The notes: generated from the letters alone by a model not told the origin. DNA of 64,000 bases from JBCDHN01 sp965224535 (GCA_965224535.1 CBDCZR010000020.1:16848-80847), one strand, 5' to 3'. Shown: positions 50,298 through 59,629, counted from the first letter of the stretch. Made by a program: numbers and translations.

Positions 50298-52463
50298 GTG
50301 AAAAACTGCGCCGCCATCTTGTTGTGTTCGATGACGCTTGCCGCTGCTTGGGGCTCTGAAATTCAGGGCGGCGAGGGCGTCAGCTTCAAGCGCGAGGTCT
50401 TGCCGGTGCTGCAAAAGGTGGGGTGCAGCGCGGGCAAATGTCACGGCTCGTTTCAAGGGCGCGGAGGGCTGCGGCTTTCGCTTTTTGGCTCGGATCCGGC
50501 GATGGATCATTCCGCGTTGGTGCTGGAGGCGTTCGGACGGCGGGTGTCGCTGACGGCGCCGGAGAGCAGCCTCATGCTGCTGAAGCCGACCGGGGAGATT
50601 CCGCACGAAGGCGGGCAACAGATCGAGCCCGGTTCCCCGGCTTACGAGATTTTGCGCCGCTGGATCGAGCAAGGGGCGCCGGCCGCTGCCGAGGATGCCG
50701 GGAAGGTGGCGGATTTGGAGATTTCGCCCGCCCAAATCGTGCTACAACCAGGCGAATCGTTGCAACTGAGCGCGAAGGCACGTTGGTCTGACGGCACGGT
50801 GCGCGATGTCTCGGATTGGGCGGTTTACGATTGCCGGGAGGAGTCGATTGCGGCGATTTCCGAGAGCGGCGAAGTTCGCGCGGCCGGTTTTGGGCGGACG
50901 TCGGTTGCGGTGAGCTTTTTGGGTAGGGTGACGACCGTTCCGGTGAGCGTGCCGTTCGGCAAAAACGTGGATTTGGCCGGGTTTGAGCCGAAAAACTTCG
51001 TCGACGAGCTGGTGGCCGAGGAATGGCGGCGGATGGGCTTGGAACCCGCGCCCGCGGCGGACGATTTTGAGTTTGTGAGGCGCGTTTTCATCGACATCAC
51101 CGGCACGCTGCCGACTCCCGAGGAAATTCGCGCGTTTGCCGCGAACGACGATCCTGACAAACGCGCCAAACTGGTCGACGAACTGCTCGGCCGGCCGGAA
51201 TTCGTCGATTTTTGGACGTTGAAGTGGGGGGACCTGCTCCGGGTTCACCGCCGTTTTCTCGGCAACAAGGGGATGTGGAGTTTTCACGGCTGGCTCAAGC
51301 AAGTAATCGCCGAAAACCGGCCCATCGACGTGATGACGCGTCAGTTGATCACGGCGCGCGGCGATCTCTACTCCAACGGCGCGGTGGGCTACTTTTTCGT
51401 GGATGAAAAGCCCGAGCAACTCGCGGAAACGACCGCGCAGGTCTTTCTGGGCGTGCGGATGCAGTGCGCCAAGTGCCACCATCATCCCATGGAAGCCTGG
51501 AGCCAGGAGGACTACTACGGCCTAACCAATTTCTTCACCAAAATCGCGAAAAAAGACAACGGCGACGGCGGCCGCTTCGGTGGAGCGCGGCTGGTCAAGA
51601 CCACGCTCACCACGCCCAAGGAAATGCGGCCCAAAATGGTCGTTGACCCGGCGGCGTTTGGTGAAGCCAGGGTCGAGGAGACGGCTGGAGACATCCGCCA
51701 ACAACTCGCCGGCTGGCTAACCAACGAAGCGAACCCGTTTTTCGCGAAAAACTGGGCCAACCGCTACTGGTCCTACTTCATGGGACGCGGTTTGATCGAG
51801 CCGGTCGACGATCTGCGCCCCACCAATCCGGCAACCATGCCCGCGTTGATGGATGCACTGGCCGCGGATTTCGTGCGGAGCGGTTACGACGCCCGGCAAT
51901 TGATCCGGACGATTTGCTCGTCCCGGGTTTACCAACTCGCCTCGGAAATTTCGCCCGCGCGTGACGAAAACGGGGCCTTTCACACCCATCATCGCCCCCG
52001 GCGGCTTTCCGCCCAGGTTTTGGCCGATGCGATCGACGCCGCCACCGGCATCCCGGCGGAGTACGAGGGCATGCCGGCGGGAACTCGCGCCATCCAGCTT
52101 CCGGACCCGAACATTCGCTCGGCGTTTCTCAACATGTTCGGTCGCTCGCAGCGCGCCAATCCCTGCGAGTGCGCATCGACCAACAACCCGGACCTGGCCC
52201 AGGCGCTCTACCTCATCAACAGCGCTGACGTGCAGAAAAAAGTGACGCATCCCAAAAACCGTGTCCGACATCTCTTGGCCGGCGGCGCGAAGGACGACGC
52301 GATTTTCGAGGATCTCTATCTGCGGACGCTATCGCGCCTGCCCACCGACGCCGAGCGCCACGTTTTGCGCGAGCAGATCGCCGCGGCCTCGTCGCGGGAG
52401 GAAGCGTTCGAGGATTTGCTCTGGTCGCTGCTCAATTCGTCGCGCTTCGTTTTCCATCACTAG
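50298..52463 (+). CDS. DUF1549/DUF1553 protein with cytochrome-like and Big2 domains
   Basis: A 721-residue protein. I use the GTG at 50298, which begins a signal peptide directly (VKNCAAILLCSMTLAAAWG) with GGTAGG upstream. An ATG at 50244 overlapping menH would add 18 charged residues. The mature protein has a PSCyt1-like segment with CSAGKCHG, an Ig-like Big2 domain (about 135-210), DUF1549 with the CAKCHHHPMEAW motif and LRVHRRF, and DUF1553 (RYWSYFMGRGLIEPVDDLRPTNPATMP). Compared with the homologue at 7306-10170 it is shorter, carries the haem-like domain and has a Big2 insert. It is presumed to be an extracytoplasmic redox protein. Confidence 0.88.
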   Translation: MKNCAAILLCSMTLAAAWGSEIQGGEGVSFKREVLPVLQKVGCSAGKCHGSFQGRGGLRLSLFGSDPAMDHSALVLEAFGRRVSLTAPESSLMLLKPTGEIPHEGGQQIEPGSPAYEILRRWIEQGAPAAAEDAGKVADLEISPAQIVLQPGESLQLSAKARWSDGTVRDVSDWAVYDCREESIAAISESGEVRAAGFGRTSVAVSFLGRVTTVPVSVPFGKNVDLAGFEPKNFVDELVAEEWRRMGLEPAPAADDFEFVRRVFIDITGTLPTPEEIRAFAANDDPDKRAKLVDELLGRPEFVDFWTLKWGDLLRVHRRFLGNKGMWSFHGWLKQVIAENRPIDVMTRQLITARGDLYSNGAVGYFFVDEKPEQLAETTAQVFLGVRMQCAKCHHHPMEAWSQEDYYGLTNFFTKIAKKDNGDGGRFGGARLVKTTLTTPKEMRPKMVVDPAAFGEARVEETAGDIRQQLAGWLTNEANPFFAKNWANRYWSYFMGRGLIEPVDDLRPTNPATMPALMDALAADFVRSGYDARQLIRTICSSRVYQLASEISPARDENGAFHTHHRPRRLSAQVLADAIDAATGIPAEYEGMPAGTRAIQLPDPNIRSAFLNMFGRSQRANPCECASTNNPDLAQALYLINSADVQKKVTHPKNRVRHLLAGGAKDDAIFEDLYLRTLSRLPTDAERHVLREQIAAASSREEAFEDLLWSLLNSSRFVFHH

Positions 52464-52591
52464 GAGGCTAGCCAGGTATCGAAAATTCCAACTTTCCTCC
52501 AGCGCGGCAAAGAGGTAGGTTTAGCGGGAAGCTGAAGATTTCCGAGCAAATTTGAGTCGAAAAAGCACTTTCCCGCCGCCTAACAAGGCGC

Positions 52592-52619
52592 TTGACGGGC
52601 CGAGTCCTTCGAGTAACCT
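52592..52619 (+). promoter_or_regulatory. Possible sigma-70-type promoter before Zn-ribbon protein gene
   Basis: TTGACG (52592-52597) and TAACCT (52614-52619) are 16 nt apart, 68 nt before the start at 52687. The -35 is good and the -10 is weak (4 of 6). It is the only such pair I see in the 223-base gap between the DUF1549 gene and this one, which otherwise holds nothing recognisable. Confidence 0.3.
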
Positions 52620-52686
52620 AAAAATCCACTAATTCTAACAAAAAGTCCGCCGTCCGGTCGCACTTTCCGCCAGTTCAAAAAAATCG

Positions 52687-54372
52687 ATGGATCCCGCAAA
52701 TCAGGACGTAATTACCTTCGCCTGCGAATCCTGTCGGACCACGTTGCAAGTCAGCTCAGACCTGGCTGGTCAAACGGGACCGTGCCCGGCTTGCGGAGCC
52801 ACGATTACCGCTCCGGAGCCGACGCCGCGAGTTCAGCCGGCTTCCTGGAACGGTGGCGCAGCGTCCTCGCCGGCATCAACCGGCGGATTGGTGGGCAATC
52901 CCGGGCGCCCTGCTTCCATTCCGCCATTGGCCGCGCCGCCTGCGGCAGCTCCCGTTTCGCCTGTGGCTCCCGTTTCGCCTGTGGCTCCCGTTTCGCCTGT
53001 GGCTCCCGTGCCGCCCGTGACTCCTGCAGCAGCGCCCGTTGCACCGGTGGCGCCCGTGACTCCGCAAACGGCGTCTCCACCCACCGCCACTCCTGCTCCC
53101 GCGCCCGTGCCTGCGTTGAAACAGCCGGAACCAGCGCCGGCAGTTCCCGAAATTTCCGTCCCAACCCAGCCTTCGCCGGAAACCAGCGCCCCTCGCGTGG
53201 AAGTTCAGCCCGCCGCGCCGTTGAATCTCAAGCAAGAGCCCGAACCCGCGAAACAGGTGGGACCATTCGGGGAAAATCCCGGAATTCCCGGTGAGCGCAG
53301 GACGCCGAAACGCAAATCCTTCCCCCTGGGCCTGGTAGCTCTCAGTTTTGTGCTGATTGCCGGCATGGCGTATTTTGTCTGGAGTCAGGATCTTTTGGGG
53401 TTGAAAGCCACCGATGCGCAGGCCGATCAATCGCCCCCGCAACCCCTGCTTTTGGATGATTCCACCCCGAGCGCGCCGGAGACGACCGCTTCCGATCCGG
53501 AGCCGTCCGCGCCGGAAAACCAGCCTCCGGATGAACCCGAGCCCAAGCCGGTGCAGCAGGGCGGGGAAGACAATCGGCCGACGGAACTGGCCAATGCTGC
53601 GCCGAACGCGGCTCAGCAAGAAAAACCGCTTCGGCCGGTCAATGGAAACGACGAGCCCGCAGTGGAAAAACCGGGATCGGGCGGCGATCGAGAGCATTCC
53701 CTCATCAATCCGCAACGGACCACGATTCTGGAGCCGGCCAGGCGCACGATTCGAGGCTTTTTGGAGGCGGAAAACTGGATGGAGCGCATGCAATTCATCC
53801 ATCACGGCCAGCAACGGCACGATCAGTTGCAAAAATACTACGCCGACCACGTTGATTTGCCGTTTTTGGACTACAGGCTCGATTATTTCCACACCGAGCC
53901 GCAACCCGGCGGAAGGCGCAAAATCTACGTTTTCTTCCTCACGTTCTCCAACCAGCAGGAAGGCTTCCCGGTCATCGTGGTGGAAGAGGGAGAGACTTTC
54001 GGACTCGACTGGGATTTGTTCGTGGAATTCAAGGACCGCCACTTCCAGCAGTTCGTGGAAGAGCGCAACGAATCGGCTCGGTCGTTTCGCGTCGTCATCC
54101 AGCGCGTGACCTACTGGGAGGAGGATCGCGACCAAATTCCCGACGTGGAAAACCTGGTTTGCTACAAAATCGACCCGCCGTACCCCGGATTCACGCAGTA
54201 TGCCTTTGTTTCTAAGGAAACCGACGCCGGGCGACGCATGGTGGAGCAACTTTCCTGGCAGGAAGACCCGTTGGCGGCGGAAGTGCAGCTTCGTTGGGAT
54301 CAATTCGACAACGGCCGCGCCTTTTTGACGGTGGACCGGTTGGTTTCCCGCAGTTGGGTGCGCCAGGAGTAG
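52687..54372 (+). CDS. Zinc-ribbon, Pro-rich, single-span membrane protein
   Basis: A 561-residue protein. A cytosolic N-terminal zinc ribbon (CESC about 13-16, CPAC about 33-36) is followed by 170 residues rich in Pro, Ala and Val, with the six-residue APVSPV repeated. A membrane helix (about 217-236, FPLGLVALSFVLIAGMAYFVW) separates this from an acidic Pro/Gln-rich linker and a folded extracytoplasmic C-terminus (about 340-561, RTTILEPARRTIRGFLEAENWMERMQF). I do not recognise the C-terminal fold. It precedes the Mgl/Exb gene block by about 200 bases and is a candidate envelope anchor for it. The next start is 54571. Confidence 0.7.
   Translation: MDPANQDVITFACESCRTTLQVSSDLAGQTGPCPACGATITAPEPTPRVQPASWNGGAASSPASTGGLVGNPGRPASIPPLAAPPAAAPVSPVAPVSPVAPVSPVAPVPPVTPAAAPVAPVAPVTPQTASPPTATPAPAPVPALKQPEPAPAVPEISVPTQPSPETSAPRVEVQPAAPLNLKQEPEPAKQVGPFGENPGIPGERRTPKRKSFPLGLVALSFVLIAGMAYFVWSQDLLGLKATDAQADQSPPQPLLLDDSTPSAPETTASDPEPSAPENQPPDEPEPKPVQQGGEDNRPTELANAAPNAAQQEKPLRPVNGNDEPAVEKPGSGGDREHSLINPQRTTILEPARRTIRGFLEAENWMERMQFIHHGQQRHDQLQKYYADHVDLPFLDYRLDYFHTEPQPGGRRKIYVFFLTFSNQQEGFPVIVVEEGETFGLDWDLFVEFKDRHFQQFVEERNESARSFRVVIQRVTYWEEDRDQIPDVENLVCYKIDPPYPGFTQYAFVSKETDAGRRMVEQLSWQEDPLAAEVQLRWDQFDNGRAFLTVDRLVSRSWVRQE
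52948..53019 (+). repeat. 18-nt coding tandem repeat (APVSPV)
   Basis: Three perfect copies of the 18-nt unit gctcccgtttcgcctgtg occupy 52948-53001, and a fourth diverged copy (gctcccgtgccgcccgtg) ends at 53019. They encode the APVSPV repeats of the Pro-rich linker. This is a slippage-prone region where the length may vary between strains. Confidence 0.9.
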
Positions 54373-54570
54373 GGGACTGGGCCGGGGGGAAGGTGAAGAT
54401 TGGGAAGAGGCGAAGGTCTCGGAGCGCGAAAAATCAGGTGAAATGTTCGGCGTGGCACTCCGTGCAATTAAGTGCTTGTAAAAATTAACTTTCCCTTAAT
54501 GTTATGGGGCGATCCTCTAAGAGCAAGGATCGACTGTGTCAGCCGCAACTCAAAACACCACTCCAAATCA

Positions 54571-57405
54571 ATGGCTTTTCCGTTCCGTAATCTCTTTGGA
54601 AAGACCGAAGATGGTCTGCCCCATCCCGATGTACCCCACGCATCCGCCGGCAATGCTCCCGTTGCCACGGCGGGAGACGCCGCCGGTCTTCCTTTTAGCC
54701 CCGCTCCTCCTGCGCCTGCCGTTGCCGCCCGCACCGGAGCTGAGGGCGATTCTCCGTTTCAAGCAACCCGATCTACCTCGCAGCGCGCCTACACGTTCGA
54801 AACCGGGGAGTTGATGCGGTCGATTCCCGGTCATTTGGTTTCCCGGGCGACATTGCCGCAGCAACAGATTACCCTGCACTTGCCGCCGACCGCGGAGGAT
54901 CCGGTGCGGCAAACGCTTTCGACGACGTTGGGCAAAATCTACAAAGCTTGCCCGCAAATGTTCAGCCAGCCGATTGTCGAGACCAATGACGCCGCCGTCC
55001 GCTTGTCGCTGGCCCCAGCCGCCGCTCCCGGGGAAAGAACCGCTCAACCGAAGGCCGAGCCGCCGGAATTACCGGCTCAGGTAGCGGCACAACCGCAGCC
55101 GGTGATGGCGGCCCCAACCTTGCCGCCCGAGCCTCAGGCTTCCGGGGTTAATCAGGCGGATAGCCCGTTCATGGTGGTCAACAATGGCGCGAGTCCGGTT
55201 GCAGCTCCGAATCAAGCCGCGGCCTCCCTGCAAACCGGTCCCCCCGCCGTGCCGGCCGGACCGCCGACGCCAGCTCCAGCGCCAACACCTGCGCCATCCT
55301 CCGCGCTCCCTGAAATCACGGATTCGCCGTTTCAAGTGGTGAACCGTAACCAGGGCGGTGGCGCGACTACCGGGTCGGAGCCGGTGGAAGCAGCTCAGTC
55401 GCTCTCTTCAGCTTCGTTCGATCCCGTTCCGCAAGCGCGCACCCAGCCGGCGCCGGGAGCAGGGAGCGATTCCGGAGGTCCGTTCGCCCAAGTTGGGGAT
55501 TCCACGCCGACGCCCGCTTTGGCGGAAGAACCGGAAGCCGTTGAGACGCCAATTCCCCCGCAAAACTTCCAACCGGCGGCTCCGCAACAGCTGGAAGCCC
55601 AAGCACAGCCCGATTCTGAGACGGCGCCGTCCCGGGCGATCATGCCGAATGGCGAGCCGGCTCTCATCTTTTCCCTGCCCCAGTTGCTCATGCGCCTGGA
55701 CGCCGATGCGCTGGGAATCGAGCCGACCACCGTGCCTCTGTCCGGTCAAATTCAGGTGCCCTTGTCGCTGGTGAAGCCTCAGCTTACCACTGGCCGGGTT
55801 TCGTTGTCCGTGGCGCAGTTGATGCAGTATTCCGACCAGATTTCCAAGCCCATTCTCAGCGCCGCTAATCCCGGAGTGCAGGTGACTTTGCCGCTTAAGG
55901 ACGTTTTTCGCCAATTGCCGGCGGACGTGCTGCAAAGCCGCCAGCGCCCGGCCCAGCCACAGGAAGACTCAGACATTGAGACCCCGTTTTCTGAAGGCGC
56001 CCGCCAAGATGCGGAGCAATCCGTGGATGTAGCCGTCGCGAAGCAAGTCGAGGCGCGCCAAAAGGAGCCTGAAACGGACGCTGAGGCCGTCATTCAGCCC
56101 GAAACGGTGCCCAAAGCAGAGGAACCCACCGCCGAGGAGGAAGATGACGCCGCCGCGTTGATGAAGGCGTTTTTGGCCGAGCAATCCGCGTCCGCAGGCC
56201 GAGAAGAGGAACCCACCGCCGAGGCCGTGGAAGCCGAACCGCCGGCGATTGAGGTCGAAACCGAGGATTTCGCCGAAGAGGCGCCCGTGCCCGCCATCAC
56301 CCCGGCTGCCGATTTGGCGGGGGACGACGAAGAGGAAATTCACCCGTTTCCAGACGGATTTTTGCAGGAAGCCCCGGATTTGGCCGATTCCGCCGACGGC
56401 GAAATCGAGAGCCTGGACGATCTGGGAGCCCCGGTTGAGGCGAGCAACGAGCAGCCTGAAGTCGAGGTGGCTGCCACTGAGGAGGAGGGATCCCCTGACG
56501 ATGGCTACGGCGATATGATCGTGGTCGAAGACGAGGAGGACGAGCAAGAGGAGGTAGCTGCTGAAGCCGCGGAAATCGTGGCAGATGAAGTCGGCGAACC
56601 CGCCGAAGCCGCGGTTGTCGCGGAACCGGAATCGCCGGCCGAAGAAGCTGCCGATGCCGCCGTCGAGGCTCAAGAAGCGCCCGTCGAGGCCGAGCCGGAG
56701 GCGGCGATTGAGGAACCGGTTGCATCCACCCACGAAGAAGAGGCCGTTGAGCCGGCTGAGTTGGAAGTCGAGCCGAAAGTCGCCGCCGTTGAGGCTGAAG
56801 AGGTGGCGGAGCCCGTCCAGCAGCCGGTCCCGGTCCCGGTTGTGGCCGAAACCCCAGCACCGGCCCCTGCTGTCGCTCCCGCGGCGCAACCGGCTGTCTC
56901 CGTCGCCATTGCCGCTAGCGATCCCCCCGCGCCGGCTCCCGGCGCCAAACCGGCCGGTTCGCACGGATTTGGCGGGTTGGACTTTCAGGGACCGCTTCGC
57001 GACCTCGAATTGCGCGCGGTTTTTGGCACCGAGGACGATTTTGCGCCGCAGCGAATCGCCGAACTCTCCTCCGGCCTCACCGGAATTGCGGGTTGCGTCA
57101 TTTTCGACCGCCAGGGCCGCGTTTTCGGCGAACAATTGCCGCCGGAGCAAAACGAGGCGAATTTGGCGGAGATGATGCTGCGCGTTTACGAACGCGTCCG
57201 AGGATTGGCCAGCGATTTGGGCTTTGCCGACAGTGAGGCCTTCACGTTGCACACCAGCCAGGGGATTCTCAGTTTCTACGGCGAAGGCGACCTGTGCCTG
57301 AGCGTATTGCACGAAACGGCCGAATTTCCCGCGGGAACTGCCGAGAAACTGGCCCTGATCCTCCACGGAACCGCCAAATTGCTGGCTGCGGGGCCGTCAT
57401 CCTGA
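54571..57405 (+). CDS. Long Pro/Ala/Glu-rich protein with roadblock-like C-terminus
   Basis: A 944-residue protein from ATG 54571 (MAFPFRNLFGK); the frame opens earlier but without a start near a ribosome site. Two similar alpha/beta regions (about 85-160 and about 365-470) carry hydrophobic-Pro patterns (LHLPPTAEDP, VPLSLVKPQ and VTLPLKDVFRQLP). The recurrent motif DSPF occurs near residues 60, 197 and 251, with related GGPF near 303. About residues 500-790 form an acidic, disordered linker. The C-terminal 140 residues (GLTGIAGCVIFDRQGRVFG onward) look like a roadblock/LC7 domain, the fold of MglB. It lies 86 nt before mglA. I know no named homologue. Confidence 0.7.
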   Translation: MAFPFRNLFGKTEDGLPHPDVPHASAGNAPVATAGDAAGLPFSPAPPAPAVAARTGAEGDSPFQATRSTSQRAYTFETGELMRSIPGHLVSRATLPQQQITLHLPPTAEDPVRQTLSTTLGKIYKACPQMFSQPIVETNDAAVRLSLAPAAAPGERTAQPKAEPPELPAQVAAQPQPVMAAPTLPPEPQASGVNQADSPFMVVNNGASPVAAPNQAAASLQTGPPAVPAGPPTPAPAPTPAPSSALPEITDSPFQVVNRNQGGGATTGSEPVEAAQSLSSASFDPVPQARTQPAPGAGSDSGGPFAQVGDSTPTPALAEEPEAVETPIPPQNFQPAAPQQLEAQAQPDSETAPSRAIMPNGEPALIFSLPQLLMRLDADALGIEPTTVPLSGQIQVPLSLVKPQLTTGRVSLSVAQLMQYSDQISKPILSAANPGVQVTLPLKDVFRQLPADVLQSRQRPAQPQEDSDIETPFSEGARQDAEQSVDVAVAKQVEARQKEPETDAEAVIQPETVPKAEEPTAEEEDDAAALMKAFLAEQSASAGREEEPTAEAVEAEPPAIEVETEDFAEEAPVPAITPAADLAGDDEEEIHPFPDGFLQEAPDLADSADGEIESLDDLGAPVEASNEQPEVEVAATEEEGSPDDGYGDMIVVEDEEDEQEEVAAEAAEIVADEVGEPAEAAVVAEPESPAEEAADAAVEAQEAPVEAEPEAAIEEPVASTHEEEAVEPAELEVEPKVAAVEAEEVAEPVQQPVPVPVVAETPAPAPAVAPAAQPAVSVAIAASDPPAPAPGAKPAGSHGFGGLDFQGPLRDLELRAVFGTEDDFAPQRIAELSSGLTGIAGCVIFDRQGRVFGEQLPPEQNEANLAEMMLRVYERVRGLASDLGFADSEAFTLHTSQGILSFYGEGDLCLSVLHETAEFPAGTAEKLALILHGTAKLLAAGPSS

Positions 57406-57462
57406 CATTTTCCCGAAATCGGTGATTGCGTACCCTAACAAACACGCCTAATTAACCAAACC

Positions 57463-57482
57463 GTCCCTTAATAATCAGGGAC
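57463..57482 (+). promoter_or_regulatory. Hairpin directly upstream of mglA
   Basis: GTCCCT (57463-57468) and AGGGAC (57477-57482) form a 6-bp stem with loop TAATAATC, 10 nt before the mglA start codon. The adjoining motif ATTAAC...CCCTTAAT (57451-57472) recurs upstream of the preceding gene (54484-54500). A shared regulatory element or a small attenuator is possible. Confidence 0.35.
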
Positions 57483-57491
57483 ACCGTAAAT

Positions 57492-58154
57492 ATGGCTCTC
57501 GTAAATCACGACACTCGCGAAGTTCAGTTCAAAATCGTCTTCTGCGGTCCTGCATTCAGCGGCAAGACGACGAATTTGCAGTACATCCACTCCCGCATCG
57601 AGGACGATCAGCGGGGAGAATTGCTCTCCATGGCCACCTCCACCGACCGCACGGTCTTTTTCGACTATTTGCCGATCGATGCGGTGTTGATCCAAGGATA
57701 CCACACCCGGTTTCAGCTCTACACCGTCCCCGGCCAGGTGGCCTACAACGCCACCCGGCAGTTGGTGCTACGCGGCGCCGATGGGCTGGTGTTTGTGGCC
57801 GATTCTTCCGCGGACAAGCTGGATGACAACGTGCAGGCCCTGCAAACCATGGCCGACAACGTGCTCGAAACCGGCGGCAGCTCCATCGATGAAATGCCGT
57901 TCGTGCTGCAGTACAACAAGCGCGACCTCCCGGACGCCGTGGCCGTCGACCACCTGGACATGGTGCTCAACCAACGGTCCAGTCCCGTGCCGGTTTTTGA
58001 GGCCGTGGCTTCCCAGGGTTACAACGTTTTTGCCACGCTCAACGCCGTGGCCCAGGAAACGATTCGGCGGTTCCATGATTTAAGCGATGACGACGGCATC
58101 ATGAACCCGGAATCAAGCGGCGCGCACCAGCAAACCGCCGCGACGGTTTCCTGA
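57492..58154 (+). CDS. mglA: MglA-type small GTPase
   Basis: A 220-residue Ras-like GTPase. The P-loop is GPAFSGKTT (19-27). The conserved TDRTVFFDYLP places an Arg at residue 53, and YTVPGQ places Thr at 78 and Gln at 82. These are the same numbers as the catalytic Arg53, Thr78 and Gln82 of Myxococcus MglA. The base-recognition motif is NKRD (142-145). Myxococcus MglA sets the cell pole at which the motility machinery assembles. The C-terminal tail (about 195-220) is extended and Ser/Gln-rich. An MglB-like gene follows within 60 nt. Confidence 0.93.
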   Translation: MALVNHDTREVQFKIVFCGPAFSGKTTNLQYIHSRIEDDQRGELLSMATSTDRTVFFDYLPIDAVLIQGYHTRFQLYTVPGQVAYNATRQLVLRGADGLVFVADSSADKLDDNVQALQTMADNVLETGGSSIDEMPFVLQYNKRDLPDAVAVDHLDMVLNQRSSPVPVFEAVASQGYNVFATLNAVAQETIRRFHDLSDDDGIMNPESSGAHQQTAATVS

Positions 58155-58214
58155 GGCTCGCGCCGCCGTGGTTTCTTGTTTGCCTGCCACGCTGCCAAAA
58201 CAACCCGAAAACTG

Positions 58215-58736
58215 ATGGGAGATCCCTGCAACGTCCTGGCTTCGTCCGGGGACTATCACCTGAACATCACCACCGAGACCGCGCGCGAGTTTCGGGAAAC
58301 ATTGCAGCGCTTCCTTTCGGAAACTGAGTGCCACGTAGTCGCGCTCATCGAGCGCAGCGGCGCAGTCATCGTTCACGAATCCAGGCCCGGTCCCGGTGTG
58401 GTGGTCCCTTCGGCGGATTCGCTCGGTGTTCTCTCGGCCGGCTTGTTCGCTTCCACCCAGATGATCGCCGGTCAGTTGGGCGAAACCGCGTCACCCGAGG
58501 TTTTGTGCCACGGCGGCGAGACTCACCTGCTGGTCCACCCGGTGAGCGAAGAATTCGCGCTGCTCGCGGCTTTTCGCGAAGGAATCGCGGTCGGCGTCGT
58601 TCGTTTTCACGCCCGGAAGGCTGCCGAGAGCATGATGGGCCATTTGGGGCAAATTTTGCGAAACCGCACCACTTACACCCCCGCTGTCCGATCCGAGGAC
58701 GAGGAGGTGGCCGAACCCTTTCTTCAGTACAATTGA
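58215..58736 (+). CDS. MglB-like roadblock/LC7 protein
   Basis: From ATG 58215, 173 residues; an in-frame ATG at 58176 adds 13. A roadblock fold is seen in VVALIERSGAVIVHES, LSAGLFASTQMIAGQLGE, EVLCHGGETHLLVHPV and FALLAAFREGIAVGVVRF. Roadblock proteins such as MglB act as GTPase-activating partners of MglA-type GTPases. The position one gene after mglA makes that the best hypothesis. Both ends carry extra residues relative to a minimal roadblock. I withhold the symbol because the subfamily cannot be settled by eye. Confidence 0.8.
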   Translation: MGDPCNVLASSGDYHLNITTETAREFRETLQRFLSETECHVVALIERSGAVIVHESRPGPGVVVPSADSLGVLSAGLFASTQMIAGQLGETASPEVLCHGGETHLLVHPVSEEFALLAAFREGIAVGVVRFHARKAAESMMGHLGQILRNRTTYTPAVRSEDEEVAEPFLQYN

Positions 58737-58860
58737 CAGCAACGATTGAAAATGGATTGGATCGAAGTTTTGCGAAATTCGTCCAAATTTTTCATCACTC
58801 GCAGCTTTACAAAGAAATTCCAGGCTGTTATTCCAGTGAAGTCGCCTGGAAACCGAAAAC

Positions 58861-59598
58861 ATGACCGTCGCAGTAGCTAAAGGACCCCTAATTTGGGAAG
58901 GCGGGCCACTTGTGTGGCTCCTCATCGGATGCAGCATTTTTTCGATTGGGATTTTTCTGGAACGCTACCTCACTTTTCACCGGGCGCGGATCAACGTTAG
59001 CGACTTGCTCTACGGCTTGGGCAATTTGATCCGAAATCGCAACTTTGCCGAGGCCATTCACGAAAGCGCCGGCACGCCGGGGCCGGTGGCCCGCGTGGTT
59101 CACGCCGCGGTTCTGCGTTTTGACCTGCCCCGGGCGGAATTGCGCCAGGTGGTGGAAGAAGCCGGGCAATTGGAGGTGCCGAAGCTGGAAAAAAACCTGG
59201 CCGTGCTGCGAAACATTGCCTACGTCGCGCCGCTCATCGGCCTTTTGGGGACGGTGGTTGGTTTGCTCCGCGTTTTCATCCAAATTAGCGAAAGCAGCGG
59301 TTACGCCACCCCCGTGCAGGTTTCCAGCGGCCTTTACGAGTGCCTCATTACCTCCGCGGTGGGGATGGTGGTGGCCATTCCCGCATTTACCTTTTACGCC
59401 TACCTCACCGCATTCGCCAAGACTCTCATGCACGATATGGAGCGCGCTGGAATCGAGATCGTGAACATCATCCACGATAGCCGCAACAACCGCAGTGAAA
59501 TCGTGGAATTCCGCCAGGCGCAGTTGGAGGCTGAGGCCGCCGCGGCCAAGGAATCCAGGCAACTGCGGGCCTTCGACCCCAAACTGGAGGCCAACTAA
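58861..59598 (+). CDS. ExbB/TolQ/MotA-family proton channel protein
   Basis: A 245-residue protein with three predicted helices (about 17-38, about 115-138, about 165-188). The segment IAYVAPLIGLLGTVVGLL is the TolQ/ExbB signature (usual TAPLLGLLGTVxGxI), followed by SSGLYECLITSAVGMVVAIPAF. In proton-driven machines this subunit surrounds the ExbD/TolR rod. The C-terminus is a charged helix rich in Ala and Glu. The ExbD-type gene starts 31 nt after its stop. In Myxococcus, AglR plays this role with AglQ and AglS. Confidence 0.9.
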   Translation: MTVAVAKGPLIWEGGPLVWLLIGCSIFSIGIFLERYLTFHRARINVSDLLYGLGNLIRNRNFAEAIHESAGTPGPVARVVHAAVLRFDLPRAELRQVVEEAGQLEVPKLEKNLAVLRNIAYVAPLIGLLGTVVGLLRVFIQISESSGYATPVQVSSGLYECLITSAVGMVVAIPAFTFYAYLTAFAKTLMHDMERAGIEIVNIIHDSRNNRSEIVEFRQAQLEAEAAAAKESRQLRAFDPKLEAN

Positions 59599-59629
59599 CA
59601 ACCCCTCGTTTTAACCGCAAAATCCAGCC

